Source: Corynespora cassiicola (lineage: Eukaryota; Ascomycota; Dothideomycetes; Pleosporales; Corynesporascaceae). From it: a stretch of DNA of 64,000 bases. Position numbers and translations under genes: made by a program. Each line of letters begins with the position of its first letter. The first letter of the stretch is position 1. Under the pieces are notes generated by a model. That model did not search any database. It had not been told where the DNA came from and saw only the letters and a list, made by a program, of their open reading frames with translations. Below are positions 9,465 to 19,370 of this stretch, piece after piece. The stretch is taken from contig JAEUWY010000005.1 of assembly GCA_022059125.1 (NCBI GenBank), positions 5,394,001-5,458,000 of the forward strand, read 5' to 3'.

Positions 9465-11228
9465 ATGTTCCACCGTCAGACTACTCCGCCTTCCACGGCC
9501 TTTAGCTACATGCCCGGCAGCATTGGCTCCTCGACCGATGGCGCTTTCTACTCCCACCACAGCTCGCCGGAATCTGTCAACACTGTCAGCACCACGCCCC
9601 CGCGCTCGCCCATCCGGCAGCATGGCCCCCTCCTTCTCCCCAAGGTCCGCCCACAGGACCAAGTCGCAGAGCCAACTGGTGGACCCGTGAGACATCGCCG
9701 GACGACGTCGAGCTCCAGCATTGGCTATGCTTCTTCCTACTCGCCCTACTCGCGCCCCAGCTCCATGGTGCGCCGCGGATCGAGCCCCTTCAACCAGAGC
9801 AACATGGCTTCGCCTGCCTCTACCTGCTCGTATGACCTCGGACTGACTTCGACTCTCAACTCGCCCATCACCTTCAACCAGCCAGAGCCCCGCCGCGCCT
9901 CCATCGCCTCTCACTCACGATCACACTCCGCGAGCGGTCTCCGTCGCCACTCTCGCGCTGGTTCGGCTGGTAGTGTTGACGAGTCGGTCATCTCCCGCTA
10001 TGGCTTCCCCACCTACCGCAACATTCCCAGCTACGTGACTTCGTCGAGCGCCGCCACGGCTGCTGCCATGATCGCGCCCAGCTTCCCCCAGGTCCAAGAC
10101 ATGTCCCAATTCTCCGCCTCTGCTCAGGACTTTTCTATCCCCGAGTTTGAGACTGCGCCTGCTGTTCAATACCCCTATGCAACTGAGGTCAGCTTTGATA
10201 GCTTCCAGGCCTCCACCTCTTCCCTGATGGACTACCTGTCCGGCCCCAACCCATCTCCTTCTCTGGTCCGCCGCGTGATGAGCGCTCCCCGGGGCATCCA
10301 CAACCACTTTTGGTGGGACATTCGCAACCTCCGCAGCTGGAGTGACTTCAACATGGCCACCATTGGCGCCATTCCCTCCGTTCTTCCCCTGCTCGAGGTC
10401 CCCGTTCCCACTTCCTACCTTCCAGAGCCTGTCCGCCAGAACCTCCAGCCCGAGAATGAGTCTGCCCTGCACGACATCTGCACCAACTACTACGCCAACA
10501 AGGTCAATGCAGCGCTCAGGGTTGCCCAGGGCAGCACTCACATGGTGATGCGCGCCTGCAAGCCTATTCCCGGCCAGCGCCCCCAGCCTGAGTTCGTCTC
10601 CAGCTATCCCTCCGACTACGAAAAGACCATCTACGGAGACAGCCGTGGCCGCGTCGTCGGCCTCGTCAAGTGCTACGACCAGTGGAACACTGGCATGCGC
10701 AGCGAGTCGCCCCCCAAGCAGGTCCTCTACCTCCAGGGTCTCGCTCACCTCCACCGCGTCATGCGCGAGCACGGCTGCCGCTACGGCTTCATCATGACCG
10801 AGATCGAGCTCTTGTGCGTGCGCTGCGGCGGGCCCTCTGATGCCGCCGCCCACGACCCTACCACCGTGAACGCCCAGACCGGCGTGCCCATCTTCGGCTA
10901 CCTCGAGGTGTCTGCCCCCATCTCCCTCTCCGCCCAGGGCGTCCACCCCGAGACCGGCGAGATCCAGATGACTGCCGGCATCGCCCTCTGGTACCTGCAC
11001 ATGCTCGCCAAGGAGAACCCGTTCGAGGGCATGGGCACCTGGCGCATGGATGTCGGCGGACCCGCAGCCCTGACCCGCCAGAACATTCTGGAAAAGGATG
11101 CGTGGATCCCCAAGCCGCAGATGGGCGAGAAGCGCGAGGCTAAGCGCGTCAGGGGGTGGGTTTTCCCCGAGGAGCCGCTCAGCAAGCGCGAGTGTGGGCG
11201 CGGCAAGAGGGCGAAGAGCCAGGGATAG
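9465..11228 (+). CDS. Conserved Ser-rich fungal protein of unknown function
   Basis: An uninterrupted 587-aa frame starts at an ATG following a pyrimidine-rich leader. The first 250 residues are low complexity, rich in Ser, Pro, Thr and Arg (SSSSIGYASSYSPYSRPSS, RRASIASHSRSHSASG), probably disordered and phosphorylated. The C-terminal 330 residues are ordered: HNHFWWDIRNLRSWSDFN, a Leu/Pro-rich segment, VGLVKCYDQWNTGM, LAHLHRVMREHGCRYGFIMT and IALWYLHMLAKENPF. That pattern suggests a globular domain of mixed alpha/beta type, perhaps nuclease-like, but I do not recognise the family with certainty. The C-terminus is strongly basic (KRECGRGKRAKSQG), which could be a nuclear localisation signal. 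The frame on the opposite strand is a shadow of its GC bias. Confidence 0.8.
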   Translation: MFHRQTTPPSTAFSYMPGSIGSSTDGAFYSHHSSPESVNTVSTTPPRSPIRQHGPLLLPKVRPQDQVAEPTGGPVRHRRTTSSSSIGYASSYSPYSRPSSMVRRGSSPFNQSNMASPASTCSYDLGLTSTLNSPITFNQPEPRRASIASHSRSHSASGLRRHSRAGSAGSVDESVISRYGFPTYRNIPSYVTSSSAATAAAMIAPSFPQVQDMSQFSASAQDFSIPEFETAPAVQYPYATEVSFDSFQASTSSLMDYLSGPNPSPSLVRRVMSAPRGIHNHFWWDIRNLRSWSDFNMATIGAIPSVLPLLEVPVPTSYLPEPVRQNLQPENESALHDICTNYYANKVNAALRVAQGSTHMVMRACKPIPGQRPQPEFVSSYPSDYEKTIYGDSRGRVVGLVKCYDQWNTGMRSESPPKQVLYLQGLAHLHRVMREHGCRYGFIMTEIELLCVRCGGPSDAAAHDPTTVNAQTGVPIFGYLEVSAPISLSAQGVHPETGEIQMTAGIALWYLHMLAKENPFEGMGTWRMDVGGPAALTRQNILEKDAWIPKPQMGEKREAKRVRGWVFPEEPLSKRECGRGKRAKSQG

Positions 11229-12248
11229 GAGGCCGAGTGAGAGGTGATGATGTTATGATTTTATGATGAGCTGGCTGGTACAGCTACGATCATGTTTATG
11301 TTTATATCCGGATTTTTTTTTTCTTCTACCTTTTTGGCGGCCTGTTCTTTTGAAAGGCATGCATTTTTTGGTGTTGGAAGCATTATAGGGTGGGCACGCA
11401 TGCATTTGCGGCGTTTTTTTTTTCACTGCTACTCCCCCAATTCTCGCATTGAGATGGGATGAAATAAAATAAGAATATAATACAAATTCAATAACAAATA
11501 TTTTAAAAAACTGTCGCATTCGGTTTGGGGCTATTTCTTTTGCGGATAATTGTTCGAATGGGTGGAAAACGGAAAGATTCGCGCATAGCGAGGCAAGGGT
11601 GGATGGATCTTCAGGCGTGTGAATAAGCGTGCATATTTGAGTGCGATGATGTAGGTACACTTTCGTCAGTGTAACATCAGGGTTCAAAGGGTGGATGGCT
11701 GATCGCTAGAGCAGGAGGAGTGGATAACACGAGTTCCAATGAAAGTGTATTCGATAGCGAAGGTGACACGGTGGATGAAGAGCTCTCTGCCTACGGAATT
11801 CAAGAGTACTTGGTCAACCTGAAACAAGCTACCTGAAACTGGGCCATGCTGATCGTTCCAAGGTTCGTGACGAACGCCAAATCACGTGATCTAAACACTT
11901 GATTGGTTCTTGTTGTAACATACATAATTCCAATTATACAGGACTGGATATGATCGACGTGATCGATGATATTAAAAGTATATCCTTCTCCTACTAGTAA
12001 GTTTCGCTGAATTCTGTGGGGTGCATATCCCATTAGCAGAAAATATCGAGGCTTGGATGAAGAAGCCATTCTCTGGCCCTCTGGATGTCCCCGAGACATT
12101 TGTGTGTGTTAGGATTATGAACCGTGGAACTTCACCTCAATACATTTGACAATTATTTCATCAAGCCTTAGCATGGTGCAATAATTTTCCCTATCAAATA
12201 TCCTTGAAGCTGTTACATAGCCCGTATCTTTAATAATCTGGTGGTATG
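11229..12248. other. Intergenic, convergent gene ends
   Basis: 3' flanks of the Ser-rich protein gene and of the minus-strand NmrA-like gene. It is AT-rich after about 11280, with poly-T tracts. A 99-codon minus-strand frame at 11800-12099 has no recognisable motif and is not called. Confidence 0.45.
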
Positions 12249-13151
12249 TCATAGGATATTCTCCTTATTTTTCGCCAAAAATTCCTTGAAACTCGTCAGC
12301 TGCACCCCCAACCTCTGTACCTCATCCAAATCCACCCAATCCCCCATGTCCCTGGTCAAAATTTGCCCCGCAATCAATGGGTTAGTCTTGGATGCCTCCT
12401 CAGTCTCCTGATCACTTCGAAAAATAATCTCCAACTCTTTCCCCATAGCTTCCCCAATCTGTTTCGCCGTTTCCTCAACACTCAGCTTCTCTCCCGCAAT
12501 ACTAATGACCCTCCCCACATACTCTTCCGGAGCCTCGAAGGCTGCCATCGCCAATGCCCCAATATCATCAGGATCTACGTGCGGTAGCACCGTCTCGGGG
12601 AGGTAGCTACTCACAAACTTGCCCTCGCCCAGCTGCGGGAACATGAATTTCACGAGAGGCGCCATGAAGTTTGTCATGAAGAAGCCTGGGCGTATAATGG
12701 TCCACGGAATTCCAAAGCCCCGAACTAGCGCTTCGACTTCTCCTTTTCCGAGCAATGCTGGTGCGGCAATGTTACTGCTGGCCTTCTCCTTGAGGCCCGG
12801 GTCGTTGAGTAGGAGGTTCGTTACGTGCACTATGTGCTTGACGCCGTGGGTTATCGCGATATCGAGGATGATTTTCGCTTCAGAAAGCTCGCTATCGCCG
12901 GAAAGGTCGGGCATTTGGACGAGGAACAGCGCGTCTACGCCGTTCATGGCAGCGTCGATAGTGGATGGGGATTTCCATGTGCCTTGGTATAGTGTTACGC
13001 TAGGACCGAGCTCATTGACGGCAAGGTCTCGTGCAGATGATTTATCTGCGACCAGTGCATGTACATTCCAAGAAGAGTTCGCTAGGTGTTTGGCTACAGC
13101 CTTGCCTTGGACACCAGTTGCGCGGAGGACGAGCGCAGTTTTGGCGGACAT
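12249..13151 (-). CDS. NmrA-like NAD(P)-binding protein
   Basis: A 300-aa single-exon protein of the atypical short-chain dehydrogenase family that includes NmrA and HSCARG, redox-sensing regulators or reductases. The N-terminus has beta strand plus loop ALVLRATGVQGKAVAKHLA, then LYQGTWKSPSTIDAAMNGVDALFLVQ, HGVKHIVHVTNL, WTIIRPGFFMTNFM and VDPDDIGALAMAAF, all in the family order. The usual dinucleotide motif is GATGxQG. Here the first Gly is Arg (codon CGC), so cofactor binding may be weakened. It is divergent from the Zn2Cys6 regulator at 13527, which makes a regulatory pairing plausible but unproven. Confidence 0.85.
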   Translation of the reverse strand: MSAKTALVLRATGVQGKAVAKHLANSSWNVHALVADKSSARDLAVNELGPSVTLYQGTWKSPSTIDAAMNGVDALFLVQMPDLSGDSELSEAKIILDIAITHGVKHIVHVTNLLLNDPGLKEKASSNIAAPALLGKGEVEALVRGFGIPWTIIRPGFFMTNFMAPLVKFMFPQLGEGKFVSSYLPETVLPHVDPDDIGALAMAAFEAPEEYVGRVISIAGEKLSVEETAKQIGEAMGKELEIIFRSDQETEEASKTNPLIAGQILTRDMGDWVDLDEVQRLGVQLTSFKEFLAKNKENIL

Positions 13152-13526
13152 GATAATGATGATGAGGAATACCCAGAAAATCTACATAGATTTTTATGGA
13201 ATCAAGGCTCAAATCAAGGTTCTGCTCGGAAGACCGCGCCTACATATCCAAGAGCTTTAACTAGATGGCTTGGAACGTAACTGCTTCTCCGCCATTAGGC
13301 AAGCTCTCACGTCAGCGTAACTCCGCATTTGTACCGGCGATAAGTCGTTGATCGACAAGCCAAGGCGTTTTAATGTAACCCAAGGGCAGTTTTCTGCCCC
13401 GTATGTTGCGGCAGAGTAGTCTATCGCCGGAAAGGTAAGGGTAGCTACCCTCGTTGACATGATTGCTGACTAACCGCACCGCCTATCGATAACGCTACTT
13501 GGACATCACTTCAACCAGCACTCACC
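13152..13526. promoter_or_regulatory. Divergent promoter, NmrA-like / Zn2Cys6 regulator
   Basis: 375 bp between two divergent ATGs. CCGGCGATA at 13334-13342 and its reverse complement TATCGCCGG at 13422-13430 form a spaced inverted pair containing CGG triplets, the half-site type used by Zn2Cys6 proteins. Autoregulation is an inference. A 67-codon frame on the minus strand here has no support. Confidence 0.4.
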
Positions 13527-14821
13527 ATGCCACCCGATCGCGCTCGGTCGAACAACCCCCAAGGCAGACAAAAATCGTGCGGGGAATGCGCCAAAGCTAA
13601 AAGAAAATGCGACTTAGGACAACCGCACTGCCTGCGCTGCACCCGTCAGCGCTTAGAATGCACATATCCTCCGCTGCCTCCGCATGCACCGAGCGAGACG
13701 ACCCCTGAGACCTCCGACAGCTCCCTGTTGATGTTCGACGTAGATAACACCCAGTCCGGTGCTACGACAGACGTGGATGTTGCCGACTTTGACCTCACCG
13801 CTGGCCTTAGCTCAATCGACGCATTGAATGACATGTTGTCTGCCACACCGCACCCACAAGTGCCCGGCCTCCAATTATCAACACTAGCCAAGTCTATAAG
13901 TTGGGACTACCTATCGTCTTTTACCAAATCCAGGATAGAGTATCCAATCCAAAAACTGAAAGAGGCCCCAAAGAGCATGGTCTGGGAAAATTCGACCGCC
14001 TGGAGTCATCCGAAGCTGTATGAAGAGTTTATGCCTCGCTCGATACAGGGTACATCACCTGATGAATGGGTTAAATGCTGGCTGACTGAATAGATGCTAT
14101 TGCGGCATGCGCACTCTTCAACGCGCGAAATGACACGAATGCCGACTTTGTCGCACGCCATATCATTGGCCGCGCAAAGGAACTCATGGACGCCCCCATG
14201 CCCACCCTGCCCATGGAAATCCTCGCCCGCAACCAAGCTTTAATTCTCTACCAAATCATGATCACCTTCAGTGATGATGTAAGTCTTCTACGCTTCTTCC
14301 ATGTGCATTTTTGACACCACCAGATCCGTTATCGAGGTCATGCAGCCACCATGACTCACCACCTTGAAACAGCTGGCAATGCCCTCTACTGTCTCGTCTC
14401 CCAGTTCACCGACCCAGTTGAGCCTCTGCCCCTGTACCCCAGCACGGCCGCACGTTCTGCCTGGTCCGAGTACATCTTCCGCGAATCTAGCCGTCGCACT
14501 ACCCTCATCATCTACAATCTCAAGTCTATGTCTAGCCTCTTCGTCTGCAACCTGAGCCCATGCTCCCATCAGCTCAAGTATGGCTTCCGTATTGCTCTTT
14601 CGGCGAAGTTATGGGTGGCGCCCTCGGCGTTCGATTTTGCGGTGGCATGGAATGGTGAGGATCATCTTTTTGTTGAGGATTTGGAGTTTGATGGATTGAA
14701 ATGTGCGAAAGCGGACAATATAGATGCATTTGGGAGGATGGTAATGGTCAGTTTAATGGGAATCGATGATGTGAGGGGGTGGTTTTATATGAGGGGCTTG
14801 GAGTGGGAGGATGTCAAGTAG
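13527..14821 (+). CDS. Zn(II)2Cys6 transcription factor
   Basis: Exons 13527-14049, 14094-14278 and 14324-14821 join in frame to 401 aa. Residues about 17-45 carry the binuclear cluster with spacing C-x2-C-x6-C-x6-C-x2-C-x6-C (CGECAKAKRKCDLGQPHCLR...), the fungal GAL4-type DNA-binding domain. The remainder is a short helical middle region (LARNQALILYQIMITFSDD) like the effector part of regulators found beside secondary-metabolite or transporter genes. The C-terminus WFYMRGLEWEDVK ends cleanly. The divergent NmrA-like gene is a likely regulatory neighbour. The target genes are unknown. Confidence 0.88.
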
Positions 14822-15028
14822 GTTTGAGGAAGATATGTGATTATGCGGGGTGGACATGGAAGAGAGAATATACTCTGAAGGCATCATGATACCCGGAAAG
14901 GATTGAGATCTGTCTGAATACTGCCTCACGCTTGCAGGTGCCATTGCAAAGTGAAACAACTATTCGCTTGATTGCATGATCAAGGCCACCAAGGGCTGCC
15001 AGACTATGTTACCTTGCAGCGTCTAGAA

Positions 15029-15728
15029 TTACATGCCACCCCTCCTCTCTCCAGTAGTCGCCGCCCGCCTCGTCATCATGGCCTTGAGGTTGGTACCCGG
15101 GACCGGCACCTCAGGCTCGGCCCAGTGGCGCCGGGCATTCTCGACGAACCGACGGCCTGCCTCGCCGTGATTCTCGACGATCCATTCCTCGTCGACGAGT
15201 GCCAGCGGGCCATGACGCCAGGGACACATGTCCCCCATCTCACAAGCCGAGTAGGTCATGAACGTGGCGTGGCAGAGGCCCAGGTCCTGACGCGACGTGC
15301 CGCCGTACTTGGCCGGATTGACTTTGCCATCGCCTGCGACAATGTAGCGGCCGCCATGTAAGTGCCGGTTCTTGAATGAGTAGCGGTCGTAGATTTCGGT
15401 TCGGTACTTGATGAGATTGTAGGCGGTTTCGGGGGCCTTGTGAGAACGATGTATGTCAGTCATGATGCTGGCAGAAGCGAAACTGGTACTTGCTGGTGGG
15501 CACGTTTTGTTGTCTTCCTTCTTTTCGACAATGACCGTCTCTGCGGTTCCCGCCGGAGGTGACAGTGACTTTTTAGTACGAAAATACTGATGCAAGATGC
15601 CGTAAATACTTACTGGAACGTTGGGGCTGAGACCGAAGGCAGCGGCGCCTGCCACTGTTAGCATGCAGCTCCACGAGAAGTTGGGTGGATTTACCTCGAA
15701 TGCGAAGCTCTTCACGCGTGGGGTCCAT
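15029..15728 (-). CDS. Small protein with CCCH-like cysteine/histidine motif
   Basis: Exons 15695-15728, 15614-15654 and 15029-15586 join in frame to about 210 aa starting MDPTREELRIRVAGAAAFG. The C-terminal half contains C-x9-C-x5-C-x3-H (CHATFMTYSACEMGDMCPWRH), which fits the loose CCCH zinc-finger spacing seen in some RNA-binding proteins. It is flanked by charged segments (EEWIVENHGEAGRRFVENAR). I do not recognise a family and no enzyme motif is visible. It lies 268 bp from, and divergent to, the small gene at 15997. Splice sites GTAAAT and GTAAGT with nearby AG acceptors are convincing because the frame is preserved. Confidence 0.6.
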
Positions 15729-15996
15729 TAAGAAATCCGAGGCAGTATAGAGGTATGTCCTGGCGATGAGGTGTCGAGGTGTTGAAGGGTTAGGGCGTTT
15801 GCTGTAGTCAAATCAATTTATACGTAATGGGAGGTTTTCACTTCTTTGCTTCAAGCTATTCACTGCAAATCTTACCACTGTAGTCAAGTTTTGAGTAAGA
15901 AGGGCCTCCCGCAAGATCGGCGAAAACTCCAAACACTCTACTTTTCAAAGCAACAACAGTTCCATCTCTTTTTGACATCCTGTCCAATACCACGAT

Positions 15997-16457
15997 ATGG
16001 GAGGCAAACACTTTTTGCGACACATCTTTCGGCACGAGGGCCACGCCGCCGTAAAAGCCATCAAAGAAGCCGAAAACTCAAAGAACAAAACATACGAGCG
16101 ATCTTATGATGCCTCTACGTACCGCTCGAGGACCCAAGGTGCGACGCTTACAAGGGCGGGAACTGTATGTCCCAATTCGATCATGCGAACATGTGTTGAC
16201 TGCATCAGACAGTAAAAAAATCTCGCGAAACCACCAAGGCCATTGAAAGTACCGAAATCCTCGAAATCGCCAAGTCAATTGCAGTCTCTCATCTCGAGTC
16301 GCTAGATACAACCCTTGCCCTGCTCGAGGCATTCGACAACATGAGCCCCCACACCTTGACTTTGAGAGATCAGGCTCTTGCTCGAAAGGAAGAATGCAGA
16401 GAGAAGCTCGGTATGTTGGAGCGCATGGACAAGGACGATCAGAATGTCACGGCATAG
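15997..16457 (+). CDS. Small uncharacterised protein, two exons
   Basis: Exon 15997-16164 and exon 16209-16457, joined across a GTATGT...CAG intron, give 138 aa without stops. The second exon is helical and charged (ETTKAIESTEILEIAKSIAV, then LARKEECREKLGMLERMDK), likely a short coiled coil. The start is basic (MGGKHFLRHIFRHEGH). No family is recognised. The choice of donor at 16165 rests on frame: the alternative donor at 16119 leads to an immediate stop. It shares a short promoter with the CCCH-like gene on the other strand. Confidence 0.55.
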
Positions 16458-16642
16458 TGAGGTGGATGCCACCTAGGCATCTTGGACGACGTCATGTACG
16501 CTATACCGTTTAGAGACTTAGGCCACCCAAGCCGTATTGATCCTGTGCCAATCCTGACCACCTGCCTTTACACCGACCACGCGCTCACAATGCCTCCTTC
16601 ACGCCCCCGTTCTCGCTGTCGGCTGCGGGATCTCCTCCAGCC

Positions 16643-17539
16643 ATGCAGGAGAACGAGTCGCTGAAGCTCGACGACGGCCGCAAGCTATCGTACGCCGTCT
16701 ACGGCTCGCCCGTCCCGAAAACGACCGTCTTCTACTTCCATGCCTTTCCGTCGTCGCGCCTCGAGGGCCGCTTCTGGCATTCGGCCGCCGCGAAGCTTTC
16801 CATCCGATTGATTGCTCCCGACCGCCCTGGCATGGGGGATGCCACTTTTCAGCCCGATCGCAGGCTGCTCGACTGGCCCGACGACGTCATCGCCATAGCC
16901 GACCACCTTCGCGTTCAGCACTTTTATATCATGGGCCTTAGCGGCGGCGGCCCATATACTCTGGCGTGCATAAAATCCGTCCCAAAGACGCGTCTGGCTG
17001 GCGCGGCGGTCATATCTGGCTTGTATCCCGTCTCGCTAGGAACGGCGGGCATGCTCCCCTCTCTGCGCACCCTACTCTGGATGTCACCCTGGGTGCCTGG
17101 TCTTGTGGGTTCCGTGCTTGATTTTTACATGGGAAAGGCGGCGCAGAATCCAGACCCCGCCGTTTTTGAGGGCCTCATCATGAAGGAGATTGAAGACAGG
17201 CCCGAAGCGGACAAGCGAGTTTTGAAAGATGAGAGGAACAAGGCTACGTTTGTCGAGTCGACGAGGCTGGGCTTGTGGCAGGGTGGACAAGGGCCAGCGT
17301 GGGAGTCGCGTTTGTATGGGAGCAATTGGGGCTTTACACTGGATGAGCTCGACAAGGAGGTTCCGTTGGTTATGTGGCAGGGCGACGACGATGTCAACTG
17401 CCCAACCACAATCGCTCTAAAGGCCAAAGAAATGATGCCATGGGCAAGGTTTCATATGAAGGAAGGCGAAGGCCATGTCAGCTATGCCTTTAGCCATCAG
17501 GAGGAGGTTCTGGGCGACCTCATCAGGCTGCGGGCATAG
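16643..17539 (+). CDS. Alpha/beta hydrolase
   Basis: A 298-aa single-exon hydrolase of the AB_hydrolase_1 type. FYFHAFPSSRLEGRFW forms the oxyanion-side strand. APDRPGMGD is typical of epoxide-hydrolase-like and proline-iminopeptidase-like members. The nucleophile elbow is GLSGGGP. The acid is in VMWQGDDDVNCP and the catalytic His in GEGHVSYAF, so the triad Ser-Asp-His is complete. There is no signal peptide, so a cytosolic location is likely. The substrate is unknown. It is transcribed in the same direction as the preceding small gene. Confidence 0.87.
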   Translation: MQENESLKLDDGRKLSYAVYGSPVPKTTVFYFHAFPSSRLEGRFWHSAAAKLSIRLIAPDRPGMGDATFQPDRRLLDWPDDVIAIADHLRVQHFYIMGLSGGGPYTLACIKSVPKTRLAGAAVISGLYPVSLGTAGMLPSLRTLLWMSPWVPGLVGSVLDFYMGKAAQNPDPAVFEGLIMKEIEDRPEADKRVLKDERNKATFVESTRLGLWQGGQGPAWESRLYGSNWGFTLDELDKEVPLVMWQGDDDVNCPTTIALKAKEMMPWARFHMKEGEGHVSYAFSHQEEVLGDLIRLRA

Positions 17540-18361
17540 GCGCACTTCTGACAGCCCTCGAACAGCACCGGGCCCCTCACATCGCCATTCACACCGACCT
17601 TTTCCAACCTGACCAACGTATCGCATACTGCGAATACGCTTCATTGCCGAATCAATCTCCAAATTACCTCCGGAAATAGCACGGCAACTGAGCGGGCTTT
17701 TTTGCAAGTCAAGCTTTGCAGGGATCAGCGCCCGGCGCCGATCGGCTTGGGACCTGATGCGGATGGCTCCCCGATGAGATGGTCCTTACGAATCATAACT
17801 GGACGGACGTTGCTCGTCCGAAGTTGATTAAAATGCGTCCAAGTAGTGTTTTCAATTTGGCAGTATTAGCAATGAACGATTTGACAAAGACTACCCCGCA
17901 CATCCATGCCTTGCACTTGCTTTCATGTTAAAGCTTGAACTTGGACATATTCTATAAATGAGTTGGGGTTGACGCTGAAACTTTTCTAGGTCACTTGTAA
18001 TTTCCCGCCTATTGCTACGGACTTTTCTTAATTGCCCTTTCTGGATCTGGCCAAGCCTACAAGCAATGACCCAGCTAGTGTTTCCAACAAACGAAAAATG
18101 CCCCCTCTTTTGCGGCCATGGGTCTATAACGAAATATTGTTCCGTCACATCTGGCCATGTTTTACTCCTGCTGAAGAGACTTTGCTGAATGCGTCTCGGG
18201 TGTTTTCCTAAAGGAGAATATGTGACAATGTAGGTCAGCCCTGATGGACTTGATCTCACAAACGGGGCATGCAGTTGTATAAAATACCATCGTTGACCCT
18301 TCCAAACTGTCACCAAGATTTCTTTGATTTCATGTACATACCTTCATTCGTTACATTCATC
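17540..18361. other. Intergenic, no gene seen
   Basis: About 820 bp of 3' flank and promoter sequence. Composition shifts to more AT-rich after 17800. Frames on the minus strand at 17891-18316 have no motif. A TATAAAATA element at about 18277 lies 80 bp before the ATG at 18362. Confidence 0.45.
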
Positions 18362-19084
18362 ATGCAATTCTCTACCCTTCTTCTGACGGTCCTCCCAGCC
18401 ACCGCCATGGCATTGCCAGGCCTCTTCTCTATCCAGGGCCCTTCCAAGCCTGAAATCTCCAAGCGCGACTCATGGGGTGGCGCTGTTTCCCTTGGTCCCA
18501 CCACTTCGACCATCATCAAGGCCGTCACCTACCTGACGCCCGGCGAGGCACCTCCGGTCCAGAATGGCATGCTCTTCCTCTGGCCCGGCATGTCCAACGG
18601 TACCGGCAACCTCGTCCAAACGACCCTCGAATCCTGGCCCGATAACAGCTGGTGCGGCGCCACAAAGGGCCAGTGGTGCGTCCGCGCCTCCGTCTTCGGC
18701 TCCTTTGGCCAAATCGACAGCGAGCAGTCCGCTCCCGTGAGCGGCACGCAGCAAATCAAAATCGAGTACGCACTGCAGTCGGACCAGGACACTTGGCGCC
18801 AGACCGTCACCGACGTTGCGAGTGGCAGGGTCATCAGCTCGCTCGACCACAAGGACGGGCCCTTTATGCGCGGATACGGGACGGGTACTGAGTGCAATAA
18901 TGGGTGCAGTGGCACGGTGGCGGAACAGACGTATTCGGATACGACGATCACCCTGTCGTCGGCAGATGCGAATTTTGGAAAGACGATTGGGACGAGTCAG
19001 GGGGCTACGTATACGGGGTTGAGCAGCAGTAATGGGAATAAGGTCTGGACGATTAAGACGATCAAGGTGCCAAAGATGCAGTAA
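18362..19084 (+). CDS. Secreted protein with pro-region, eqolisin-like layout (intronless paralogue)
   Basis: A 240-aa intronless protein. Residues 1-18 form a signal peptide (MQFSTLLLTVLPATAMALPG). A short pro-region ends at a probable Kex2 site (EISKR), and the mature chain starts DSWGGAVSLGP. The mature part is rich in Ser, Thr and Gly and predicted all-beta, with NSWCGATKGQWCVRA and a CNNGC pair for disulfides. The order of signal, KR-ending pro-region, W-GAV strand and LVQ segment recalls glutamic peptidases (family G1), but I cannot place the catalytic Glu with confidence, so peptidase activity is only a possibility. A clear paralogue with five introns lies at 42361-43328. The start at 18362 is preferred over an upstream in-frame ATG because it opens the signal peptide. 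Confidence 0.78.
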   Translation: MQFSTLLLTVLPATAMALPGLFSIQGPSKPEISKRDSWGGAVSLGPTTSTIIKAVTYLTPGEAPPVQNGMLFLWPGMSNGTGNLVQTTLESWPDNSWCGATKGQWCVRASVFGSFGQIDSEQSAPVSGTQQIKIEYALQSDQDTWRQTVTDVASGRVISSLDHKDGPFMRGYGTGTECNNGCSGTVAEQTYSDTTITLSSADANFGKTIGTSQGATYTGLSSSNGNKVWTIKTIKVPKMQ

Positions 19085-19370
19085 ATGGCGTAAGGGGTTG
19101 TGAATTTGATAGCGTGCGTGTTCACGTCAATACTGAAAGCTTGCAATTTTACATTGATCCTGATGCCTTGATCCGCCTAGTGCCAGTAGAAAACGGCCAA
19201 AACGGCCATAAACCTAGATGGGTGTCATCTTCTGAATGAATTCAAAGCAACGGTGTTTTGAAGATAAAAACATTCTAAAATCAAGATATAATTAGAAATT
19301 CGTCTTGGGTATCAATATCTAAAGCTCTATGAAGAACGGAAACAGCATCGTCATCCTCATTGTTATCAAC

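Noticed and set aside
9921..11000. 359-codon open frame on the minus strand
   Set aside because: It is antisense to the 587-aa Ser-rich protein gene, is low complexity, and has no family motif. It is a codon-bias shadow.
11800..12099. 99-codon open frame on the minus strand
   Set aside because: No motif and no homologue that I recognise. It lies in a convergent 3' region and is within chance expectation.
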